Assembly: GCF_002117485.1 (NCBI RefSeq)
Contig: NZ_CP021033.1
Coordinates: forward strand, 310,001-374,000
Length of the DNA: 64,000 bases
From: Rhizobium sp. NXC14
Lineage (GTDB): Bacteria; Pseudomonadota; Alphaproteobacteria; Rhizobiales; Rhizobiaceae
Direction of reading: 5' to 3'
Below, piece by piece: positions 8,796 through 16,682 of the stretch. Position 1 is the stretch's first letter; each line of letters opens with the position of its first letter. The position numbers and the translations under genes were made by a program. The notes under the pieces were generated by a model that saw only the letters and a list, made by a program, of their open reading frames with translations, was not told where the DNA came from and made no database searches.

Positions 8796-9395
8796 ATGAA
8801 ATCAGCATTCAAGAGCAGCTTGCTGGCTTTGGCCGGCATCGCGCTTCCTGCCGTCGCCTCCGCCCATCCCGCGATCGGCGAAGCGGCGGGTTTCAGCCAT
8901 GGCTTTGCCCATCCGATATCCGGCCTCGATCATATCCTCGCCATGGTGATGGTCGGCATTTTCGCCTTTCAGCTCGGCGGCCGCGCCGTATGGCTTGTGC
9001 CGACGACCTTCGTTCTGGTGATGGCACTCGGCGGTCTCCTTGGCGTCTCCGGTATCAATGTTCCCTTTGTTGAAACCGGTATCGCGCTTTCAGTCGTCGT
9101 GCTTGGCGCCGTTGTGGCGTTCAATGTCAAGGCGCCGCTCGCCGCAGCGGCCGGTATCATCGGCCTTTTCGCCATTTTCCATGGTCATGCGCACGGCGCT
9201 GAAATGCCGGAAAATGCTGCGGGCGGCGCCTATGCCGCCGGTTTCATGGTCGCCACGGCACTGTTGCACGCCGCTGGCCTCGCGCTTGGCTACGCCGTCG
9301 GGCACGCCGGCAAACGTCAAGGCGTGTTGGTGACGCGCACGGCCGGCAGCATTGCTGCCCTCGCCGGCGTCGGCCTCCTGTCCGGCTTGATCTGA
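8796..9395 (+). CDS. HupE/UreJ-family membrane protein
   Basis: 199 aa with a cleavable signal peptide ending near ASA-HPAIG, then the HupE/UreJ signature rich in histidines (FSHGFAHPISGLDHILAM) and about six membrane spans. The family is linked to nickel or cobalt uptake for hydrogenase and urease. No hydrogenase or urease gene lies nearby; its neighbour is the cytochrome bd locus, so its metal and client are uncertain. A strong terminator follows. Confidence 0.87.
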   Translation: MKSAFKSSLLALAGIALPAVASAHPAIGEAAGFSHGFAHPISGLDHILAMVMVGIFAFQLGGRAVWLVPTTFVLVMALGGLLGVSGINVPFVETGIALSVVVLGAVVAFNVKAPLAAAAGIIGLFAIFHGHAHGAEMPENAAGGAYAAGFMVATALLHAAGLALGYAVGHAGKRQGVLVTRTAGSIAALAGVGLLSGLI

Positions 9396-9456
9396 GCCTG
9401 ACGCCATCCCAGCCGGCCCCGCAGGGGCGGCCGCACCTGATATCGCAGTCACCAAA

Positions 9457-9486
9457 CGCCCGGCAACACCTTGCCGGGCGTTTTTT
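9457..9486 (+). terminator. Rho-independent terminator after the HupE/UreJ gene
   Basis: A perfect 10-bp stem (CGCCCGGCAA, 9457-9466, with TTGCCGGGCG, 9471-9480), loop CACC and six T at 9481-9486. It isolates the HupE/UreJ gene from the cyd operon promoter that follows. Confidence 0.9.
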
Positions 9487-9511
9487 CGTCGCCTCGCAAA
9501 TTGCTACAGAC

Positions 9512-9553
9512 TTGATTTAAGTCAAATCCATCGGCGCCGGGGCAGGCTATATA
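9512..9553 (+). promoter_or_regulatory. FNR/FixK-type box and -10 element of the cyd operon promoter
   Basis: TTGATTTAAGTCAA (9512-9525) matches the FNR/FnrN consensus TTGAT-N4-ATCAA at 9 of 10 positions. TATATA at 9548-9553 fits a -10 element. A start near 9560 would put the box centre (9518.5) at about -41.5, the class II activator position. This is consistent with induction of cytochrome bd under low oxygen. The start site itself is inferred. Confidence 0.75.
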
Positions 9554-9642
9554 TGGTGCATGATCAACGAACCGACGGGCATCCAAATTGACGCAGGGCC
9601 GTCTTGCAGATTGTCGGCCGGGTCCGAAAGTCTGTATAGTAG

Positions 9643-9660
9643 TTTCAGAAATTTCTGAAA
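9643..9660. promoter_or_regulatory. 18-bp perfect palindrome, candidate operator of the GbsR/MarR regulator
   Basis: TTTCAGAAATTTCTGAAA is its own reverse complement and lies 24 bases before the ATG of the regulator gene, downstream of the FNR-type promoter. A site of this form and place suits autoregulation by the MarR-type dimer encoded next. A TATAGT just upstream (9635-9640) could be a second -10 that it would cover. Confidence 0.55.
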
Positions 9661-9683
9661 TCACAGACGACACGGAAACGACC

Positions 9684-10262
9684 ATGAATCTTCCGCCTCT
9701 TGTCCAGTCCTTTGTTCTCCATTTCGGCGAAATGGGCTCGCGCTGGGGGATCAACCGCACAGTCGGCCAGATCTACGCCCTGCTCTTCGTCTCCCCTGCA
9801 CCGCTTTGCGCGGAAGAGATCGCCGATTCTCTCGGCATCTCGCGGTCCAACGTGTCGATGAGCCTGCGTGAATTGCAGGCCTGGAACCTCGTCCTGCTCA
9901 AGCACAAGCCGGATGACCGCCGCGATTTCTTCACCACGCCGGATGATGTCTGGCAGATATTGCGGACGCTCGCCGAGGAGCGAAAGAAGCGGGAAGTCGA
10001 TCCGACGCTGTCGGTTCTGCGCGAGATCCTGATGCAGCGCCCTGCCAGCGAAGCCGAGCGCTATGCCCAGGAGCGCATGGGCGAGATGCACACGCTGATC
10101 GAACAACTGACCCATTGGTATGAAGATGTGAAACAACTTGAAACGGAAAGGCTCGCAACGTTACTCTCGCTTGGCGCGAAAGTGACAAAGCTTCTGGAGG
10201 CCAAGGACCGGGTCGTCTCGCTCGGCCGAGCCCGCCGGCCGAATCCTGCGAACAAGAGTTAG
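9684..10262 (+). CDS. GbsR/MarR-family transcriptional regulator of the cyd operon
   Basis: 192 aa from the ATG at 9684. Residues about 25-95 form a winged helix-turn-helix (CAEEIADSLGISRSNVSMSLRELQAWNLV then the wing KHKPDDRRDFFTTP). The C-terminal half is a long helical dimerisation region. The layout is that of GbsR-type MarR proteins. It is followed by cydD after 4 bases, so it is co-transcribed with cydDCABX and probably controls it; the sensed signal is unknown. The palindrome at 9643-9660 is its most likely site. Confidence 0.85.
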   Translation: MNLPPLVQSFVLHFGEMGSRWGINRTVGQIYALLFVSPAPLCAEEIADSLGISRSNVSMSLRELQAWNLVLLKHKPDDRRDFFTTPDDVWQILRTLAEERKKREVDPTLSVLREILMQRPASEAERYAQERMGEMHTLIEQLTHWYEDVKQLETERLATLLSLGAKVTKLLEAKDRVVSLGRARRPNPANKS

Positions 10263-10266
10263 CGCC

Positions 10267-11994
10267 ATGGGCACTGCTTTCTTCGACGCGACAAACGAAG
10301 TGGAAATCCGGCCGCGCAATTGCGAGCCGCTATCGTCGCACTCCGACGCGGGAAAAGGCCAGTTGCGCAATGCGGCGATGCTGCAGGCGCTGGCCGCCGC
10401 CTTCTGGATCCCGCAGGCGGGATTGCTGGCCGTGTCGGTCGATCGTATTGCCGATGGCGGCGGGCTGCACAACGTGCTTTGGCTGGCCTTCGGCATCCTC
10501 GCCCTTGGATTGATAAAAAGCTGTCTGGAGGCGGCTGGCGGCCGTCTGGCCTTCCGGGCCGCACGCACGGAACTCACTCGCAAGCGCCAACTCGCTGTCG
10601 CTGCCCTTTCCCAATCGTCGCCGACCGACCGCGGCCGGCCGGCATCAGGCAAAGCCGCAAGCGTCATCGGCGAACAGGCCGAACTCATCGTGCTCTATCT
10701 CGCGCGCTTCCAGCCGGCACGCATCAAGGCGAGCCTTGTGCCGTTCGTCATCCTTGTCTTTATCATGCCGGTCTCCTGGGTCGCCGCTCTGGTCCTGCTG
10801 CTTGCCGCGCCGCTGATCCCCATCTTCATGGCGCTGATCGGTTGGCGCGCCCAGGCGGCAAGCGAAAGACAGCTTGTCGCAACCGGCGGTCTCAACTGCT
10901 TCCTGCTCGATCGGCTGCGCGGACTGACGACGATCCGCGCGCTCGACGCAGTCGATGCAACGGCCGGGCGGCTGCGTCACGAGGCGGAATTGCTGCGCGC
11001 GCGCACCATGTCCGTGCTGAAGGTCGCCTTTCTGTCCTCGGCGGTGCTCGAGCTTTTCGCCGCCCTCGGCGTGGCGATGATAGCCGTCTATGTCGGCTTC
11101 AGCCTGCTCGGCGAAATCCGCTTCGGAACCTGGTCAGGCCGGCTCGATCTGGAGGACGGCTTGTTCATCCTGCTGCTCGCGCCCGCCTTCTTCGAGCCGC
11201 TGCGTGAACTCTCGGCCGTTTGGCATGACCGGGCGGCCGGTGAATCGGCGCTGAAGGCCCTGGATGGGCTTGCCGCCGATGCTTTGCCGATCGCCGGGGC
11301 GGCTGAGGCAGTGTTAACCGCTGGCGGCAAGGCTCCTGACATCTACCTCGAAAATCTTGCCTTCCGTTACGGCGCCGACGAGCCGCTTGTCCTCGACGGC
11401 TTCAACCTAAAAATCGCTGCCGGTGAACATCTGGCGCTGCTCGGCGCCAGCGGTTGCGGCAAGTCGACGCTTCTTTCGCTGATATCAGGGCTGGCGCCAT
11501 GTGGCGGCCGCATCGTCGTCGGCGGCATCGAACTTCGGGATGAAACTGCCGCCATCCTGAGGGGTGCGATGGCATGGATCGGCCAGAAGCCGCATATCTT
11601 TGCCGGCACCGTCGCGGCCAATATTGCGCTCGGAAGGCCCGGCATCTCACGCGGCAATGTGGCGGACGCGCTCGATGCCGTCAGCCTCGGAAAGGTGGCC
11701 GACGCCTATGGCAGCCGGCCGCTCGGAGAAGGCGGGATCGGGCTTTCCGGCGGCGAGGCGCTGCGGCTTGCGATCGCGCGCGCGGCCTGCAATCCGCATC
11801 TGGAGATCATTCTGGCCGACGAGCCGACCGCCCATCTCGACGCCGCCACCGCGGCTGATGTGGCAGAGAGCCTGCTTGCGCTCGCACGGGGCCGTACCCT
11901 CGTCGTTGCGACACACGATCCGCAGCTTGCTGCTCGCATGCATCGAACTGTCCGCATCGACACCGATTTCGTCATGAGGGAGGCCGCCGAATGA
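10267..11994 (+). CDS. cydD: Thiol reductant ABC exporter subunit CydD
   Basis: 575 aa fused membrane-ATPase half-transporter. The N-terminal half has about six spans (residues 35-310); the ATPase half has Walker A GASGCGKST near 400, the signature LSGGEALRLAIARA near 500 and Walker B IILADEPTAHLD. With CydC it exports glutathione and cysteine to the periplasm, which is needed to mature cytochrome bd and c-type cytochromes. ATGA overlap with cydC. The placement ahead of cydAB in one operon supports the assignment. Confidence 0.94.
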   Translation: MGTAFFDATNEVEIRPRNCEPLSSHSDAGKGQLRNAAMLQALAAAFWIPQAGLLAVSVDRIADGGGLHNVLWLAFGILALGLIKSCLEAAGGRLAFRAARTELTRKRQLAVAALSQSSPTDRGRPASGKAASVIGEQAELIVLYLARFQPARIKASLVPFVILVFIMPVSWVAALVLLLAAPLIPIFMALIGWRAQAASERQLVATGGLNCFLLDRLRGLTTIRALDAVDATAGRLRHEAELLRARTMSVLKVAFLSSAVLELFAALGVAMIAVYVGFSLLGEIRFGTWSGRLDLEDGLFILLLAPAFFEPLRELSAVWHDRAAGESALKALDGLAADALPIAGAAEAVLTAGGKAPDIYLENLAFRYGADEPLVLDGFNLKIAAGEHLALLGASGCGKSTLLSLISGLAPCGGRIVVGGIELRDETAAILRGAMAWIGQKPHIFAGTVAANIALGRPGISRGNVADALDAVSLGKVADAYGSRPLGEGGIGLSGGEALRLAIARAACNPHLEIILADEPTAHLDAATAADVAESLLALARGRTLVVATHDPQLAARMHRTVRIDTDFVMREAAE

Positions 11995-13682
11995 GTTTCC
12001 TTGTTGCAGACATCAGACCGATCCTCATTCTGTTCTTTGCCGAGCGCCGGCGCGCGCTGCTGCTCGGTGCTGCGCTTTCGGCAGCGACGGTGACGGCGGG
12101 CATTGCACTGCTGGGCCTGTCCGGTTGGTTCATCACAGCCACCTCGCTTGCCGGCCTTTCGGCCGTGGCTGCCATGACCTTCGACGTCTTTGCGCCGGCT
12201 GCCGCCATCCGCCTGCTCGCCATCATCAGGACAGCGGCTCGCTACGGTGAAAGACTTGCCACCCATGAGGCGACGCTCGGTGTGCTCGCCGCGCTCCGCG
12301 AGAGGCTGTTTCGCGGCTTTGCCGAACCGGGTGCCGCCCGGGCTCTCTTGCGCTGCCCCGCGCGGTTGCTCTTCCGGCTGACGGCCGATATCGATGCGCT
12401 CGATTCCCTCTATCTCCGCATTCTCGTGCCGGCCGCCGTCGCAATCGGCGCAGCACTGGCTGCGAGCGTGGTGCTGGGGCTGATGCATCCCTTGTTCGGC
12501 CTATCCTTCGGCCTCTTTCTCGCCGGCGCCGGCCTCGGCCTGCCATGGATCGGCGGCCGCGCGGCGCGCAAGCATGCCCGCCGGCGCGCCCATGGCATCG
12601 AGGCCCTGCGCTCTCGGACGATCGATCTCGTCGCCGGCCAGACCGACCTGCTGATGGCCGGCCGGCTTGAGGCCCAGAGGAGCGCGATTGCTGCTGCCGA
12701 CAGCTATGCCGCTCATGCCGATGACGGGCTGAATCGCGTCGAAACCGGTCTGGCCTTCGGCTTCGGCCTCGTCTCGGCCTTGCTGCTGACGGCTTCGTTG
12801 CTTGCCGTGGCGGCGCTTGGAGAGACGAAGGCGATCACCGCGCCTGTCGCGGCCCTCGGCCTGCTCGTCGCCTTGGCGGCCGTCGAACCCTTCGCGGCGC
12901 TGCGTCGCGGCGCCCTGGAACTCGGCCGGACGCTGCTGGCAGCGAGACGCATCTCGCCAAGGCTTGCCGCCGCGGCGGCAACGGAGCCATTGGCGCTACC
13001 GATGCCCGGATATGCCTTTGCACTTGCTGGCGCGTCCGCCTTCCATGAAAATTCCGCGGTGCCTGCTCTTGAGAGCATCAAGCTTGCGCTACGGCAGGGC
13101 GAACGGCTGGCAGTCATCGGCGCGAGCGGCGCGGGCAAATCAAGCCTGCTGGCTCTGCTTTCCGGCGAATTGCAGGCGAGGTCGGGAACCGTCGCCGCAG
13201 TGACGGCGACCCTGCTGACGCAACGGACGGAACTCTTCGAGGATAGTCTGCGCGGCAATCTGCTTCTTGCCGATCCGGATGCGAGCAGGGCCCATCTGCA
13301 CGATGCGCTCGCCGCCGCCGGCCTGCTGGCCGATGTCGATGCCATGCCGCAAGGGCTTGAGACGCGGCTCGGCGAAGGCGGCCTCGGCCTTTCCGGCGGC
13401 CAATCGCGCCGGCTGGCGCTTGCCCGGCTTTTCCTGCGCGATACGCCGCTCTGGCTGCTAGACGAGCCGACCGAAGGCCTCGACGGCGCCACCGCCCGCG
13501 ATGTGCTCCAGCGCCTGTCGGCGATGGCAGCGGGCCGCTCGCTTGTCATCGCGACCCATATCCGCCGCGAGGCCGCGATTGCAGACTGCATCGCCGTCAT
13601 CGAAGGCGGCCGCATTTCAGAGATTTCGCGCCGCGGAGAGGCGGCGTTCGAAAAGGCGCTCGACCGGCTTCGGCCGGATTGA
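11991..13682 (+). CDS. cydC: Thiol reductant ABC exporter subunit CydC
   Basis: 563 aa half-transporter partner of CydD. Membrane part in residues 1-310; ATPase part with Walker A GASGAGKSS near 380, LSGGQSRRLALARL and Walker B LWLLDEPTEGLD. A ribosome site (GAGGGAGG) lies ahead of the ATG, inside the end of cydD. The nucleotide domain is slightly short between Walker A and signature, with the loop ATLLTQRTELFEDSLRGNLLLA serving as Q-loop region. 77 bases separate it from cydA. Confidence 0.93.
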   Translation: MSFLVADIRPILILFFAERRRALLLGAALSAATVTAGIALLGLSGWFITATSLAGLSAVAAMTFDVFAPAAAIRLLAIIRTAARYGERLATHEATLGVLAALRERLFRGFAEPGAARALLRCPARLLFRLTADIDALDSLYLRILVPAAVAIGAALAASVVLGLMHPLFGLSFGLFLAGAGLGLPWIGGRAARKHARRRAHGIEALRSRTIDLVAGQTDLLMAGRLEAQRSAIAAADSYAAHADDGLNRVETGLAFGFGLVSALLLTASLLAVAALGETKAITAPVAALGLLVALAAVEPFAALRRGALELGRTLLAARRISPRLAAAAATEPLALPMPGYAFALAGASAFHENSAVPALESIKLALRQGERLAVIGASGAGKSSLLALLSGELQARSGTVAAVTATLLTQRTELFEDSLRGNLLLADPDASRAHLHDALAAAGLLADVDAMPQGLETRLGEGGLGLSGGQSRRLALARLFLRDTPLWLLDEPTEGLDGATARDVLQRLSAMAAGRSLVIATHIRREAAIADCIAVIEGGRISEISRRGEAAFEKALDRLRPD

Positions 13683-13759
13683 GCCAGACCCGCATGCCCT
13701 CAGGCGCCAGCCGGCGCTGAGGAACGCTCCGTACCCCGTGGGACCGTGGGAGAAAGACA

Positions 13760-15340
13760 ATGGAATTAGATATCGTCGCGCTATCGCGCTTCCAATTCGC
13801 GCTGACGGCGCTTTACCACTTCCTGTTCGTGCCGCTGACGCTCGGCCTTTCCGTGCTGCTGGCGATCATGGAAACCGTCTATGTCATGACTGGCCGCCAG
13901 ATCTGGCGGCAGATGACGAAATTCTGGGGGACGCTGTTCGGCATCAATTTCGTGCTCGGCGTGGCCACCGGTATCGTCATGGAATTCCAGTTCGGCATGA
14001 ACTGGAGCTATTACAGTTACTATGTCGGCGACATCTTCGGCGCGCCGCTGGCGATCGAGGGCCTGATGGCCTTCTTCCTCGAGGCGACCTTCGTCGGACT
14101 GTTCTTCTTCGGCTGGGACAAGCTGTCGAAGGTCGGCCACCTCGTCGCTACGTGGGCGGTGGCGCTCGGCTCTAACTTTTCCGCACTTTGGATCCTCATC
14201 GCCAACGGCTGGATGCAGAACCCGGTGGGATCGGCGCTCAATCCGCAGACGATGCGTATGGAGATAACAAGCTTCTTCGACGTCGTCTTCAACCCGGTCG
14301 CCCAGGCGAAATTCGTCCATACGGTGTCGGCGGGTTACGTCTGCGCTTCGATCTTCGTGCTCGGCGTCTCGGCCTGGTATGTGATCAAGGGCCGGCACAT
14401 CGAACTGGCCAAGCGCTCGATGACGGTGGCGGCATCCTTCGGCCTTGCCTCGGCGCTGTCGGTGGTCGTGCTTGGCGACGAGAGCGGTTATCTCGCGACC
14501 GAGAACCAGAAGATGAAGCTTGCCGCCATCGAAGGCATGTGGAAGACCGAGCCGGCTCCGGCCGCCTTCACCGCCTTCGGTTTCCCGGATCAGGAAGCAC
14601 GTGAAACACATTTCGCCGCGCATATCCCCTGGGTCATGGGTCTGATCGGCACGCGGTCGCTGACAACAGAGATTCCCGGTATCGACAAGCTCGAACAGCA
14701 GGCCGAAACCCGCATCCGCGACGGCATCAAGGCTTACGACGCGCTGATGCAGATCCGCGCCGCACCCGCACAGGATCAGGTGGCGCAGGAAGTCCGCACT
14801 TCCTTCGAGGATCTCGGCCACGATCTCGGTTACGCCCTTCTTCTGAAGCGCTATGTCGACGATCCGCGTCAGGCGACCGACGCGCAAATCGCTCAGGCGG
14901 CGCGCGATACCATCCCGCACGTGCCGACGCTCTTCTGGTCCTTCCGCATCATGGTCGGCCTCGGCATCTTCTTCATCCTGCTGACATCAACCTTTTTCTG
15001 GCTGTCGGCGCGGCGCCATCTCGACAAGTATCCGCTGCTTCTGAGGATTGCCGTTCTAGCGATTCCCCTCCCCTGGGTCGCCATCGAGCTTGGCTGGGTG
15101 GTTGCCGAATTTGGCCGCCAGCCCTGGGTGATCGAAGGCGTGCTGCCGACGGCGGCGGCCGTCTCCAGCCTCGGCGCAGGCACCGTGCTTTTGACGATCA
15201 TCGGTTTTGCCGCGCTTTACACGGTGCTGATCGTCATCGAGATGAGGCTGATGATCAAGGCGATCCGCCAGGGACCGGAGCCGGACGACGAGCCGGAAGC
15301 CGTCCTGATTTCCGAAACCCTCGTCCCGGCCGCGGAGTGA
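13760..15340 (+). CDS. cydA: Cytochrome bd ubiquinol oxidase subunit I
   Basis: 526 aa, close to E. coli CydA (522). Haem ligands can be placed at His in LTALYHFLF (near residue 20) and in AKFVHTVSAGY (near 185). The quinol-site motif GRQPWVIEGVLPT is near residue 452. The segment between spans 6 and 7 (about residues 250-385) is extended, so this is a long-Q-loop enzyme. It oxidises ubiquinol and reduces oxygen to water with high affinity in the inner membrane. GGGAGAAAG precedes the ATG. Confidence 0.96.
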   Translation: MELDIVALSRFQFALTALYHFLFVPLTLGLSVLLAIMETVYVMTGRQIWRQMTKFWGTLFGINFVLGVATGIVMEFQFGMNWSYYSYYVGDIFGAPLAIEGLMAFFLEATFVGLFFFGWDKLSKVGHLVATWAVALGSNFSALWILIANGWMQNPVGSALNPQTMRMEITSFFDVVFNPVAQAKFVHTVSAGYVCASIFVLGVSAWYVIKGRHIELAKRSMTVAASFGLASALSVVVLGDESGYLATENQKMKLAAIEGMWKTEPAPAAFTAFGFPDQEARETHFAAHIPWVMGLIGTRSLTTEIPGIDKLEQQAETRIRDGIKAYDALMQIRAAPAQDQVAQEVRTSFEDLGHDLGYALLLKRYVDDPRQATDAQIAQAARDTIPHVPTLFWSFRIMVGLGIFFILLTSTFFWLSARRHLDKYPLLLRIAVLAIPLPWVAIELGWVVAEFGRQPWVIEGVLPTAAAVSSLGAGTVLLTIIGFAALYTVLIVIEMRLMIKAIRQGPEPDDEPEAVLISETLVPAAE

Positions 15341-15346
15341 CCTGCT

Positions 15347-16501
15347 ATGATCCTTCACGAACTCATCGATTATGAAACCCTGCGCGTCATCTGGTGGCTG
15401 CTGCTCGGCGTGCTGCTGATCGCCTTTGCGACGACAGGTGGCTTCGACCTTGGCGTCGGCACGCTGCTGCCTTTCGTCGCCAGGACCGATACGGAACGGC
15501 GCGTGGCGATCAACACGATCGGCGCCACCTGGGAAGGCAACCAGGTCTGGCTGATCCTCGGTGGCGGCGCCATCTTCGCCGCATGGCCGCCGCTTTATGC
15601 AGTCTCCTTCTCGGGCTTTTATCTCGCGATGTTTGCGATCCTCCTAGCGCTCATTCTTCGTCCGGTGGGTTTCAAATATCGGTCAAAGCGGGACAGTTCG
15701 CGCTGGCGCAACGGCTGGGACTGGGCGCTCTTCATCGGCGGCTTCGTGCCGGCGCTGATCTTCGGCGTCGCCGTCGGCAATGTGCTGCAGGGCGTGCCCT
15801 TCCGCTTCGCCGACGATATGCGGATTTTCTACGAAGGCTCGTTCTTTGCCTTGCTCAACCCCTATGCGTTGCTCTGCGGCCTGCTCTCCGTCGCCATGCT
15901 GACCATGCATGGCGCGGCCTGGCTGGTGCTGAAGGCGCGCGGGCCGGTTGCGGAACGGGCGAGGAGTTATGGCAGCATCGCCGCCCTTGCCGCGATCTTG
16001 CTGTTTGCCCTCGGGGGCCTCTTCCTGTGGTTCGGTGTCGGCGGCTACCGTATCACCAGCGATATCAGCCCGATCGGACCTTCCAATCCGCTGCTGAAAA
16101 CGGTGGTGATCGAAAAGAGCGCCTGGCTTGCCAATTACACCGCCCATTCCTGGATGATCCTGGCACCCGTCCTCGGCTTTGCCGGTGCGGCATTGGCCTT
16201 CATCGCCATGCGGGCAAGGCGCGAGGTGATGACGCTGCTCTTCAGCAAAGTCGCGATCTTTGGCATCATTTCGACGGTCGGTCTCTCGATGTTCCCGTTC
16301 ATCCTGCCCTCCTCGCTCGATCCGCGATCGAGCCTGACGGTCTGGGATGCATCCTCCAGCCATATGACGCTGTTCATCATGCTCGTCGTGTCGGTAATTT
16401 TCCTGCCGATCATCTTTGCCTACACCGCCTGGGTCTACAAGGTTTTGTGGGGCAAGGTCGACGAGAAGTCCGTCACCGACAAGAACAGTCACGCTTACTG
16501 A
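15347..16501 (+). CDS. cydB: Cytochrome bd ubiquinol oxidase subunit II
   Basis: 384 aa with about eight to nine membrane spans. The N-terminal sequence WWLLLGVLLIAFATTGGFDLGVG and the following WEGNQVWLILGGGAIFAAWP are hallmarks of CydB. It pairs with CydA to form the oxidase. The gap to cydA is 6 bases and to cydX 13 bases, in keeping with a single transcript. Confidence 0.95.
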   Translation: MILHELIDYETLRVIWWLLLGVLLIAFATTGGFDLGVGTLLPFVARTDTERRVAINTIGATWEGNQVWLILGGGAIFAAWPPLYAVSFSGFYLAMFAILLALILRPVGFKYRSKRDSSRWRNGWDWALFIGGFVPALIFGVAVGNVLQGVPFRFADDMRIFYEGSFFALLNPYALLCGLLSVAMLTMHGAAWLVLKARGPVAERARSYGSIAALAAILLFALGGLFLWFGVGGYRITSDISPIGPSNPLLKTVVIEKSAWLANYTAHSWMILAPVLGFAGAALAFIAMRARREVMTLLFSKVAIFGIISTVGLSMFPFILPSSLDPRSSLTVWDASSSHMTLFIMLVVSVIFLPIIFAYTAWVYKVLWGKVDEKSVTDKNSHAY

Positions 16502-16514
16502 GGGAGACGAAACG

Positions 16515-16637
16515 ATGTGGTATTTCGCATGGATCCTTGGCCTGCCGCTGGCAGCCGCCTTCGCCGTCCTCAACGCCATGTGGTACGAGCTGATGGACGA
16601 TGCCGCCAGAAAGAAGGCGTCAGAGGCGCAGAAGTAG
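16515..16637 (+). CDS. cydX: Small cytochrome bd subunit CydX
   Basis: 40 aa with a single membrane span: MWYFAWILGLPLAAAFAVL, then a short polar tail. CydX proteins of 30-40 residues with the MWYFAWILG start stabilise the CydAB haem site. AGGGAGACGAAACG provides the ribosome site. The frame is open upstream over cydB, but only this start gives the family sequence. Confidence 0.95.
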   Translation: MWYFAWILGLPLAAAFAVLNAMWYELMDDAARKKASEAQK

Positions 16638-16646
16638 ACATGAAAG

Positions 16647-16671
16647 GGGCGCGGTCCGAAGCCGCGCCCCT
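16647..16671. terminator. Stem-loop between cydX and the convergent oxidoreductase gene
   Basis: GGGGCGCGG (16647-16655) pairs perfectly with CCGCGCCCC (16663-16671) over a 7-base loop. The following TCCCCTCGTT has few T, so strength as an intrinsic terminator is uncertain, but the place between convergent genes fits. Confidence 0.55.
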
Positions 16672-16682
16672 CCCCTCGTTCA

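Noticed and set aside
13781..14920. Open frame of 379 codons on the minus strand
   Set aside because: Antisense shadow of cydA; Arg/His-rich with no recognisable fold.
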